From positions 1,426,001 to 1,490,000 of the forward strand of contig JADJPV010000002.1 in the NCBI GenBank assembly GCA_016713085.1: 64,000 nucleotides of DNA, in the 5' to 3' direction. This document shows, one piece after another, positions 17,992-26,085 of the stretch. A program made the translations under genes and the position numbers. Each line of letters starts with the position of its first letter. The stretch's first letter is position 1. The DNA comes from Chitinophagaceae bacterium. Lineage in GTDB: Bacteria > Bacteroidota > Bacteroidia > Chitinophagales > Chitinophagaceae. The notes beneath the pieces were generated by a model. The model made no database searches. It worked only from the letters and a program-made list of their open reading frames with translations, and was not told where the DNA came from.

Positions 17992-19921
17992 TTAGAAGTG
18001 CCATTTCACAAATGCTTCAATGGCGGCATACTGTGTAAGTCCAAGTTTGCCATACAAATCAGCAGTTGCAGAATTACGTTCTTCCGCCCTTTGCCAGAAC
18101 TCACGGCTATCACTACCCTGAAATGGCACCATATCTTTCTGCGACTGGTGAATGAAAATACCGAAGCGTTTTTTCATCACCTGTTCAGGGCTCATTGGTA
18201 TGGCCATTTCTATTTCTTCAATATGCCATTCCTGCCACGCACCTTTGTATAACCAGAGCCAGCAATCGTTGATCCATTCATCTCCATCAGCTTTAATTCG
18301 TTTCAATGATTCCAGAACTACATTAAAACAAACAAGATGGGTTCCATGCGGATCAGCAAAGTCACCTGCACAATACACCTGCTGTGGTTTTATTTCACGC
18401 AACAGTTTCATGGTAAGCAGCACATCTTCCTCTCCCATCGGACTTTTCTCAATAGTTCCCGTTTCATAGAAGGGTAAGTTTTGAAAATGCCATTGCCCTT
18501 CTTTCAAACCAACATATCTGCAGGTAGCTGCTGCTTCACATCTTCTGATTAATCCTTTGATATTTCTTATGTCGGCTGTATCAACCTGGTTCGATTTTTT
18601 GTTTTCCAGATATCCTCTTGCTTCGGCCAGAATGCTTTTTGATTTTTGACTGTCAACACCAAACATCTCTTCAAAACCAACAGCAAAATCCATAAACCGT
18701 GTAACAAATTCATCTGTTACAGCAATATTGCCGCTTGTTTGATAAGCTACATGCACTTCATGTCCCTGATCATGCAGTCGCTGGAAATGTTCCCCCCCAT
18801 CGAAATAATATCATCATCAGGGTGTGGTGAAAATAAAATAACTTTTTTGGATAAGGCTCGCTGCGTTCAGGATGCGAAGGCATTATTACATCTGGTTTGC
18901 CACCCGGCCATCCGGTAATACTGTCACGCAGAAGATAATAAACTTCAAGATTAATTTCATAAGCATCGCCTTTCTCAACAAGAAGATCACTTAAACCATA
19001 TTCATTATAATCTGTATTGGTTAAACTCAAAATCGGTTTACCCAGTTTCAATGCCATGTTTACCACGGCTTTTTTGATCATTTTCTTTGTCCATTCACAG
19101 TCGCCTGTAAGCCACGGACTTTTGTAACGTGTTAATTCTCCGGCAGCTGCTTCATCAATAAAAAATGTTACATCATCATGGTTTTGGAGTAAAGAGGCTG
19201 GTACCTGTTCTGTATCATCACCCTCAACAGACTGTTGAATAACCGGTGCTTTTGTAGAGCCCCAGGCCATGAGAATGATTTTTTTTGCTTTTACAATTGT
19301 TCCAATTCCCATTGTTATTGCCAAACGGGGAACTGCACTGATGTTTGCAAATTCATAACTGTTAGCAAGACGTGTTGAGTTGGTGAGTGTGGTTAATCTT
19401 GTTTTGGTAAATACACTTGATCCCGGTTCGTTAAATCCAATATGACCGTTTACTCCAATACCAAGTATTTGCAGATCAATTCCGCCTGCATCTGATATTA
19501 TCTGCTCGTAAGCAGAACAATGCTGTTTGATATTTTCTTTCTCCACTGTACCATCAGGTATATGGCAATTTTTCTGATCAATATCTACTTTATCAAACAA
19601 CTGCTGCTTCATAAAGCGTTGATAACTCTGGATGGCATCTTTTTCAATCGGATAATACTCATCGAGATTAAATGCAATCACATTTTTAAAACTCAACCCT
19701 TCTTCCTTATGCATCCGTACAAGTTCCGAATACAGTGATTTTGGTGTTGATCCTGTTGCCAGTCCCAATACACATTTTTCATTATTTTCCTGTTTTGCCC
19801 TGATCAGTTGGGCAACTTGCTGAGCTGCAAATACGGAGCCTTCCCTGGCTGTATGAAAAATTTTAGTAGGGATCTTTTCAAAACTGTCTATAAGGTCTAT
19901 TGGTACAATCTTTTTGGGCAT
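17992..19921 (-). CDS. nagB: Glucosamine-6-phosphate deaminase with fused PIG-L/LmbE-type domain, frameshifted
   Basis: The N-terminal ~270 residues are a NagB/6-phosphogluconolactonase-type isomerase domain (VLGLATGSTPKSLYSELVRMHKEEGLSFKNVIAFNLDEYYPIE, LGIGVNGHIGFNEPGSSVFTKTRLTTLT). It converts glucosamine 6-phosphate to fructose 6-phosphate and ammonia. The C-terminal half is a PIG-L/LmbE-like deacetylase domain (SPHPDDDIISMGG...FQRLHDQGHEVHVAYQTSGNIAV). This ~640-residue fusion is the normal Bacteroidota form. The frame is broken twice: one base added to the T6 run 18843-18848 and one to the C7 run 18792-18798 restore KKVILFSPHPDDDIISMGGEHFQRL. The start is set at 19921, since the possible upstream extension overlaps a TATATTTG -7 box. 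Confidence 0.9.
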
Positions 19922-19948
19922 ACGATTGGTTTTCTTTATTAATCGGCC

Positions 19949-19956
19949 CAAATATA
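19949..19956 (-). promoter_or_regulatory. Putative -7 box of nagB
   Basis: TATATTTG on the minus strand fits TAnnTTTG and lies 28 bp before the ATG at 19921. No clear -33 TTTG was found at the expected distance. Confidence 0.4.
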
Positions 19957-20116
19957 TTAAAACTTAAGCGGCCTGCTACACGAAAACGGTTGCGTAGGAT
20001 TGAGACAAACAGTATGCACCATATGAAACCACCGGTATTATTTGGTTTACCCGGATTTTTTAAAGGCACCTGTGACTTGTTAAGAAATACATTAACGAAA
20101 ATGTTTCAAAAATGCT

Positions 20117-20147
20117 TTTGCCTCTTGTCAATTTTCCCTTATTTTTG
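20117..20147 (+). promoter_or_regulatory. Bacteroidota-type promoter of the tRNA-Arg gene
   Basis: TTTG at 20117-20120 and TATTTTTG at 20140-20147 with 19 bp between them match the -33/-7 consensus; the tRNA begins 18 bp after the -7 box. Confidence 0.65.
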
Positions 20148-20164
20148 CAGCCCACAAAACGGAA

Positions 20165-20238
20165 GGCTGCGTAGCTCAACTGAATAGAGCATCTGACTAC
20201 GGATCAGAAGGTTTTAGGTTTGAATCCTAACGCGGTCA
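20165..20238 (+). tRNA. tRNA-Arg (anticodon ACG)
   Basis: A full cloverleaf can be drawn in 74 nt: acceptor stem GGCTGCG with CGCGGTC (with G-T pairs), D arm GCTCAACTGAATAGAGC, anticodon stem TCTGA/TCAGA with loop CTACGGA giving anticodon ACG, and T arm TTAGG/CCTAA with loop TTTGAAT. The 3' CCA is not encoded. The ACG anticodon would be read as inosine after editing, serving CGN codons. Confidence 0.95.
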
Positions 20239-20240
20239 CA

Positions 20241-20271
20241 AAAAAACCTCTTATTTTTAAGAGGTTTTTTT
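20241..20271. terminator. Bidirectional terminator after tRNA-Arg
   Basis: AACCTCTTA and TAAGAGGTT form a stem around a T-rich loop, flanked by A and T runs on either side, between the tRNA and the convergent large secreted-protein gene. Confidence 0.88.
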
Positions 20272-20289
20272 ATGTTCGAAAGATTTCTA

Positions 20290-23200
20290 TTACTGTAACA
20301 TAAATTTCATGGTTTCTGTCTTCGTTTGACTGTAGGTTAACTTCAGTACATATGCTCCTTTTGTTAATCTGCTGACATCAATGTATTTGACTGTAGTTGT
20401 CTGCGTTTTTTCTAACCGTTGCTGATATACAATTATACCATTCGTATTATAAATACTTATAAACGATTTTGTACTGATATTTTTCCCGTCAACTAAAACA
20501 TTGATATAAGTAGCAGCAGGATTAGGATAAAGTTTACTTGCAGTTGTGGTAGTCGTAAGACTGGTGATGTCAGAGTTCACTGTAATTTTTACTGTATCTA
20601 AACCGGTCATTCCTGTATTATCAGTTACTCTCAATGTAAACAGATATACACCTTCAACCAGGTTATTAACAGCAGTGTTAGCCTGATTTTGAGTACCAAT
20701 GCTGAATGTGGCAGGTCCTGATATTTTTGTCCACTGGTATGAAGCAATTGTTCCATCAACATCTGTTCCGACTCCATTTAGTGTTACACTGTTAGTGGGA
20801 AGAGTAATCGTCTTGTCAGAACCTGCGTTAGCCACTGGCGCAATTGGAGCAGGTGGAGGTGCTGGTGAAAGAACAGTTACTGTTACTGTACTTGTACTAA
20901 AAGCTCCCTGATTATCAGTAACCCTCAGTTGGAACTGGTAAGTTCCCTGTACTAAATTGTTAATGACTGTTTGTGCAGATGCAGCTGATACAATAGTAAA
21001 ACTTGTTGGTCCTGCAATCTTGGTCCACTGGTAAGAGGCAATTGTTCCGTCTGTATCCGTTCCGCTGCCGTTCAGCGTAACTGTATTTACTGGTAAAGTA
21101 ATTGTCTGGTTTGCACCGGCATTAGCTGTTGGGGCTACGTTCACTACTGGTGCAGGGTTTACTGATACAGAGATGGTATCTCTGCCAACGGCTCCCTGGT
21201 TATCAGTTACTCTCAACTCGAACTGGTAAGTTCCCTGTATTAAACTATTGATACCTGTTTGTGCTAAGGTTGCTGAAGCAATGGTAAAAAATGCTGGTCC
21301 TGCAATCTTGGTCCACTGGTAAGAGGCAATTGTTCCGTCAACGTCTGTTCCGCTGCCATTCAGTGTAACTGTATTTACTGGTAAGATAATTGTTTGATTC
21401 GATCCTGCGTTGGCTGTTGGTGCGATGTTCACAACTGGTGCAGGGTTTACAATTATTGTAACAATGCTTGTTCCGCTTGCTCCCTGGTTATCAGTAACCC
21501 GCAGTTGGAACTGGTATGTTCCCTGCACTAAATTGTTAATGACTGTTTGTGCAGATGCAGCTGATACAATAGTAAAACTTGTTGGTCCAGCAATCTTGGT
21601 CCACTGGTAAGAGGCAATTGTTCCGTCAACGTCTGTTCCGCTGCCGTTCAGTGTAACTGTATTTACTGGTAAGATAATTGTTTGATTCGATCCTGCGTTG
21701 GCTGTTGGTGCGATGTTCACAACTGGTGCAGGGTTTACAATTATTGTAACAATGCTTGTTCCGCTTGCTCCCTGGTTATCAGTAACCCGCAGTTGGAACT
21801 GGTAAGTTCCCTGTACTAAATTGTTAATGACTGTTTGTGCAGATGCAGCTGATACAATAGTAAAACTTGTTGGTCCTGCAATCTTGGTCCACTGGTAAGA
21901 GGCAATTGTTCCGTCTGTATCCGTTCCGCTGCCGTTCAGCGTAACTGTATTTACTGGTAAAGTAATTGTCTGGTTCGCTCCGGCATTAGCTGTTGGGGCT
22001 ACGTTCACTACTGGTGCGGGGTTTACAGTTATTGTTACTGTGCTTGTTCCAATTGCTCCCTGGTTATCAGTCACTCTCAATTCGAACTGGTATGTTCCCT
22101 GAATAAGGTTGTTGATTGCTGTCTGTGCTAAAGTTGCTGAGGCAATAGTAAAAGTAGCTGGCCCGGCAATCTTGGTCCATTGGTAAGAGGCAATTGTTCC
22201 GTCTGTATCCGTTCCGCTGCCGTTCAGCGTAACTGTATTTACTGGTAAAGTAATTGTCTGGTTCGCTCCGGCATTAGCTGTTGGGGCTACGTTCACTACT
22301 GGTGCGGGGTTTACTGATACAGAGATGGTGTCTCTGCCAATGGCTCCCTGGTTATCAGTTACTCTCAATTCGAACTGGTATGTTCCCTGAATAAGGTTGT
22401 TGATTGCTGTCTGTGCTAAAGTTGCTGAGGCAATAGTAAAAGTAGCTGGCCCGGCAATCTTGGTCCATTGGTAAGAGGCAATTGAGCCATCTATGTCTGT
22501 TCCGCTGCCGTTCAGTGTTACGGTATTTACAGGTAAAGTGATTGCCTGGTTTGCACCGGCATTGGCGGTGGGTGCTACGTTCACCACTGGTGCAGGGTTC
22601 ACTGATACAGAGATGGTGTCTCTGCCAATGGCTCCCTGGTTATCAGTTACTCTCAATTCGAACTGGTATGTTCCCTGAATAAGGTTGTTGATTGCTGTCT
22701 GTGCTAAAGTTGCTGAGGCAATAGTAAAAGTAGCTGGCCCGGCAATCTTGGTCCATTGGTAAGAGGCAATTGAGCCATCTATGTCTGTTCCGCTGCCGTT
22801 CAGTGTTACGGTATTTACAGGTAAAGTGATTGCCTGGTTTGCACCGGCATTGGCTGTTGGTGGCTGATTAATTGTCCCTGATTGATAAATCAATACAGCT
22901 GATGAATAAGGAGCAAGTGTAATCGATCCCGCATAGGTTGCTCCCTTACTATCAATATAAGTTGCGCCCAGGCTGACCATTTTTGATGTTGCAGTTGGGT
23001 TGTACTCAAATCTTAATTCAGAAGTTGACGTAATCGTTTTTGCCGTATAACTGCTTGCAGCATCCTGCCCTGTATATGATTTCCATCCAGGTAAAGTGTG
23101 AAATATTGCAGTTGGAGTTCCTGAAACATATGTTCTGGCGGAATAAGAACTTTCTTTTATTGGATGACAATAGTAATTATTATTCAAGTTTACAAAAGAA

Positions 23201-24852
23201 CTGGCAATTGTATTGGTATTGTAATCAGCCTGGAAAGGATATTGATATGTTTCTTTAGCAAAAAAGATATTCCCGGTGCATGTCATATTATTTATCTGGA
23301 AACTGTTTGACGCCAAGAAAATCTGAGATGCCCCTGCCGGGTCAATACTTGAACTGCCATTATTATATGAAGTATTGTTTATCAAACTTATATTATTAGT
23401 GCTATGAAGGTAAATACCTGCCATAGCACAATTTGCCACCGTATTTCCTGAAACCAACACATTCCCAACATTATCATCCAGATAAATACCAAAAGCAGCC
23501 TGATAGGTAACATCAGTTCTAGCTTGTGGGGCAGCTATCCCATTCAACACAATATTATTGAGAATTTGTATGCCAGAATAGGTTCCATTTCCACTTCCCA
23601 GCCAGGAATAAATACCTCCCCCGTCATCTTTTGTCTTACAAAAAGTATTCACATAGTTATTTCTGACAATAACCCCATTTGAAAAATAAATATTAATACC
23701 GTTATGACCTGTGTTGGTAATTGTATTATACTCAATAAGAGCGTTGGTGCAGCTATTTGCAACTTCCATTGCTACATATTCAGCATATTTTCCTTGTCCT
23801 TCAATTCCCGTATTTATCAGAGTATTGTTTCTGAAAACAACATTAGCACAGGTAGATGCCTGAACCGCAAAACTGTTTGTGTTTAAAAGTGTACAATTTT
23901 CTACTAGAGAATTTGGAGAATTCCAAAGATATATACCCTGATTACCACTATTGGTAACATTTGAATTTCTAATTATGAAGCCCCCTGATGTTATGTTGAT
24001 TGCATTTACAGCATATTCATTCGCTCCGGTTAAATCAATACCATCAACTGTTGCTTTATATCCATTATCATTTATAAGAGAAGCAACCTGTGCAGCCTTA
24101 CAATTTACCGGAACAGCAGTAGAGTAAAGTGTTATTTTCTTAGTTGACGAAGTATATGCCCAATCATTTTGCTGGGTACATGCAGAAACGTGATTTTGAA
24201 TAAAGTATCCATAACCATTCATAAATCCATCCCCGTATAAATTGGGAAAAGTAATTGAAGTTCCTGATTGGGTTATTACCCCTTTATCCCAGATTGTATG
24301 ATTCTTGCGTACAAAAACTTCGCCTCCATTCCAGTCGCCGGTAAGCTGATTATCAGTAATTCTATTAGTTCCGCCTGAGCTTTCATAATTATAATATCCG
24401 GTTTTAGGCATCCGGGAAGGCAATGTATAATTATCATTAATTAATACTAAGTATGGTTTCACAGAAAGAGCTTGGCTTTCCCATTTATTGCCACCTATAT
24501 TTGTCCAAACCAAATCTGTAAATCCTGAAATTACCGGATTGGCAACATCCGTTCCATAAGCTGAAAAAATCAACCCTGCCTTTGTAATGTTGATAGATCC
24601 TGAAAAAACTTCACCCCTTTTAAACAGAATTTCATCTCCAGCAACAAAACTACCAAACATAGAGTTTAGCTTACTGATAGATTTCCAAGGAGTTGCCTGA
24701 TTTTGTGCCTGAGCTGCTGAACGGGAATCATCGCCTGTTGAAGTTGAAAAGTAATAACTGGTTGCCTGTACAGCCTGAACAATACTTAAAAAACTTAAAA
24801 CTAATATTACATGCGACAGTTTACTCCCAAAGAAGTAAAAAATGGGTTTCAT
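20290..24852 (-). CDS. Type IX-secreted beta-helix protein with eight tandem PKD/Ig-like repeats
   Basis: 1520 residues. After a signal peptide (VILVLSFLSIVQAVQA) comes a right-handed beta-helix region (residues about 35-600; SISKLNSMFGSFVAGDEILFKRGEVFSG, FIIRNSNVTNSGNQGIYLWNSPNSLVENCTL). From about residue 664 there are eight repeats of 96 residues (PTANAGANQ...VTLNGSGTD.DG.IASYQWTKIAGP...RVTDNQGA), a PKD/Ig-like fold typical of cell-surface stalks; the eighth is divergent (PVANAGSDKTITLPTNSVTL). The last ~80 residues (KLYPNPAATYINVLVDGK to GAYVLKLTYSQTKTETMKFMLQ) are a type A type IX sorting domain. The protein is probably an extracellular or surface polysaccharide-binding or -degrading protein; I could not assign catalytic residues. 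Confidence 0.87.
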   Translation of the reverse strand: MKPIFYFFGSKLSHVILVLSFLSIVQAVQATSYYFSTSTGDDSRSAAQAQNQATPWKSISKLNSMFGSFVAGDEILFKRGEVFSGSINITKAGLIFSAYGTDVANPVISGFTDLVWTNIGGNKWESQALSVKPYLVLINDNYTLPSRMPKTGYYNYESSGGTNRITDNQLTGDWNGGEVFVRKNHTIWDKGVITQSGTSITFPNLYGDGFMNGYGYFIQNHVSACTQQNDWAYTSSTKKITLYSTAVPVNCKAAQVASLINDNGYKATVDGIDLTGANEYAVNAINITSGGFIIRNSNVTNSGNQGIYLWNSPNSLVENCTLLNTNSFAVQASTCANVVFRNNTLINTGIEGQGKYAEYVAMEVANSCTNALIEYNTITNTGHNGINIYFSNGVIVRNNYVNTFCKTKDDGGGIYSWLGSGNGTYSGIQILNNIVLNGIAAPQARTDVTYQAAFGIYLDDNVGNVLVSGNTVANCAMAGIYLHSTNNISLINNTSYNNGSSSIDPAGASQIFLASNSFQINNMTCTGNIFFAKETYQYPFQADYNTNTIASSFVNLNNNYYCHPIKESSYSARTYVSGTPTAIFHTLPGWKSYTGQDAASSYTAKTITSTSELRFEYNPTATSKMVSLGATYIDSKGATYAGSITLAPYSSAVLIYQSGTINQPPTANAGANQAITLPVNTVTLNGSGTDIDGSIASYQWTKIAGPATFTIASATLAQTAINNLIQGTYQFELRVTDNQGAIGRDTISVSVNPAPVVNVAPTANAGANQAITLPVNTVTLNGSGTDIDGSIASYQWTKIAGPATFTIASATLAQTAINNLIQGTYQFELRVTDNQGAIGRDTISVSVNPAPVVNVAPTANAGANQTITLPVNTVTLNGSGTDTDGTIASYQWTKIAGPATFTIASATLAQTAINNLIQGTYQFELRVTDNQGAIGTSTVTITVNPAPVVNVAPTANAGANQTITLPVNTVTLNGSGTDTDGTIASYQWTKIAGPTSFTIVSAASAQTVINNLVQGTYQFQLRVTDNQGASGTSIVTIIVNPAPVVNIAPTANAGSNQTIILPVNTVTLNGSGTDVDGTIASYQWTKIAGPTSFTIVSAASAQTVINNLVQGTYQFQLRVTDNQGASGTSIVTIIVNPAPVVNIAPTANAGSNQTIILPVNTVTLNGSGTDVDGTIASYQWTKIAGPAFFTIASATLAQTGINSLIQGTYQFELRVTDNQGAVGRDTISVSVNPAPVVNVAPTANAGANQTITLPVNTVTLNGSGTDTDGTIASYQWTKIAGPTSFTIVSAASAQTVINNLVQGTYQFQLRVTDNQGAFSTSTVTVTVLSPAPPPAPIAPVANAGSDKTITLPTNSVTLNGVGTDVDGTIASYQWTKISGPATFSIGTQNQANTAVNNLVEGVYLFTLRVTDNTGMTGLDTVKITVNSDITSLTTTTTASKLYPNPAATYINVLVDGKNISTKSFISIYNTNGIIVYQQRLEKTQTTTVKYIDVSRLTKGAYVLKLTYSQTKTETMKFMLQ
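20575..22865. repeat. Array of eight 288-bp coding repeats
   Basis: Repeats recur every 288 bp (for example the CAGTGTAACTGTATTTACTG word at 21361 and 21649). The first two units encode identical 96-residue blocks, and units 4 and 5 are nearly identical, so the array is prone to recombination and to assembly collapse. Confidence 0.93.
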
Positions 24853-25291
24853 TTAGATACGGATTTGAATTTTTAAATAGTATATTGGATTCGACTTTAA
24901 AACAACACATTCTCTAACACTTTTTTAATAAAACATTATCAAAAGCCTGCTAGGAATTTTCAAATATTATGCCACAAATACCACTAACTGGTTATAGTGT
25001 ATTTTGTGTGGATAAGTACTGTTTTTTCAAAAGAACATGTGTTTACAGTGTAAAATATTTCTTTTCGATCATATTTTCGATAGAAACCAAACAAATATTT
25101 CTTTTTTTCAGTAATAATACTATCTTGCATAAGGATTTACGCTTACCCGTATAAAACCTTAATCCTGAATCCTCTCTCAAAGACCGCTTCAATCCTCTTC
25201 AGTCCTACTCGAAGCCGCCATATCAAAAAAGATTGAATAACAAGAGTTAAAAGGTTACATTAAAAATGTTTCTTTTTGCGAAAAAGCATTT
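24853..25291. other. Gene-free 439-bp region before the exopolysaccharide cluster
   Basis: No coding sequence is supported. It must hold the promoters of the divergent large secreted-protein gene and of the wza-like gene. It is AT rich and contains one imperfect inverted repeat at 24972-25011 (CCACAAATACCACTA against TAGTGTATTTTGTGTGG, loop ACTGGTTA). I found no clean TTTG-N19-TAnnTTTG promoter. Confidence 0.6.
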
Positions 25292-26068
25292 ATGAAATTG
25301 AAAACTGTAAAAATATTATATCTGGTTCCAGTTGTACTTTTTTTTCTGTCAGCAAGTTGTGTTGACACCAAAAATGTAGCATATTTTAATACCGTTACAG
25401 AAACTACAATTGCTTCAAAGATTCCTGTACCGGAATCTGTCATCCAAAAAAATGATTTACTGAGTATTACTGTAAGCAGTTTGAACCCTGAAGCAACAGC
25501 TATATTTAATCCAGCTAATGCATCAGCCAATACAATTGGAAGTGCTAATGGATATCTTGTTAGTGCTGATGGGTCTATTCAGTTCCCGATTCTTGGAAAT
25601 ATTAAAGCAGAAGGGTTCACAAAAGAGCAATTGAAAGCTGAGATTACAAAGAAACTGATTGAAAGCAAGCTACTGACTGACCCAATCGTAAGTATCCGTT
25701 TCTTAAATTTTAGAATTACTGTTCTGGGTGAAGTTAAAAATCCCTCGGTTGTAACTGTTCCAAACGAAAAAATATCCTTACTTGAAGCAATAGGAATGGC
25801 TGGAGATTTAACGATCTACGCAAAAAGATCAAATGTTCTTTTAATTCGGGAAGAAGGAGGAAATAAAATGCTGAAGAGATTGAACCTGAATTCAGATGAG
25901 CTCTTAACCTCTCCTTATTACTATTTAAAGTCAAACGACATTGTATATGTTGAACCGGATAAAACTGTTGTAAAAGCATCCAGATCATCTATTAACCAAT
26001 CATGGATATCATTAGGTTTAGGCAGCTTGTCTTTACTTATTATAATTCTTGACAGGTTAATATTATAA
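25292..26068 (+). CDS. Polysaccharide export lipoprotein (Wza/BexD family)
   Basis: 258 residues. The N-terminus is a lipoprotein signal (YLVPVVLFFLSASC), giving a lipidated cysteine. The mature part has the polysaccharide biosynthesis/export domain (IQKNDLLSITVSSLNPEATAIFNPAN, GYLVSADGSIQFPILGNIKAEGFTKEQLKAEI) followed by a SLBB-like domain (VRFLNFRITVLGEVKNPSVVTVPNEKISLLEAIGMAGDLTIYAKRSNVLLIREEGG). A C-terminal hydrophobic helix (SWISLGLGSLSLLIIILDRLIL) spans the outer membrane. It forms the export pore in Wzy-dependent polysaccharide systems. It is the first gene of the cluster and sits 17 bp before the Wzc-like gene. Confidence 0.92.
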   Translation: MKLKTVKILYLVPVVLFFLSASCVDTKNVAYFNTVTETTIASKIPVPESVIQKNDLLSITVSSLNPEATAIFNPANASANTIGSANGYLVSADGSIQFPILGNIKAEGFTKEQLKAEITKKLIESKLLTDPIVSIRFLNFRITVLGEVKNPSVVTVPNEKISLLEAIGMAGDLTIYAKRSNVLLIREEGGNKMLKRLNLNSDELLTSPYYYLKSNDIVYVEPDKTVVKASRSSINQSWISLGLGSLSLLIIILDRLIL

Positions 26069-26085
26069 GTTAAACCACGAAAAAC

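Noticed and set aside
18840..18880. HPERSEPYPKK stretch in nagB as a translated interspersed repeat
   Set aside because: The linker of the Bacteroidota NagB fusion normally has a similar HPER..P..K sequence, so nothing foreign is needed.
20699..22678. Several plus-strand open frames inside the large secreted-protein gene
   Set aside because: They are antisense shadows of the tandem repeats and recur only because the repeats do.
20575..22865. Regular spaced repeats resembling a CRISPR array
   Set aside because: The 288-bp units are coding, in frame with a secreted protein, with no short repeats and unique spacers.
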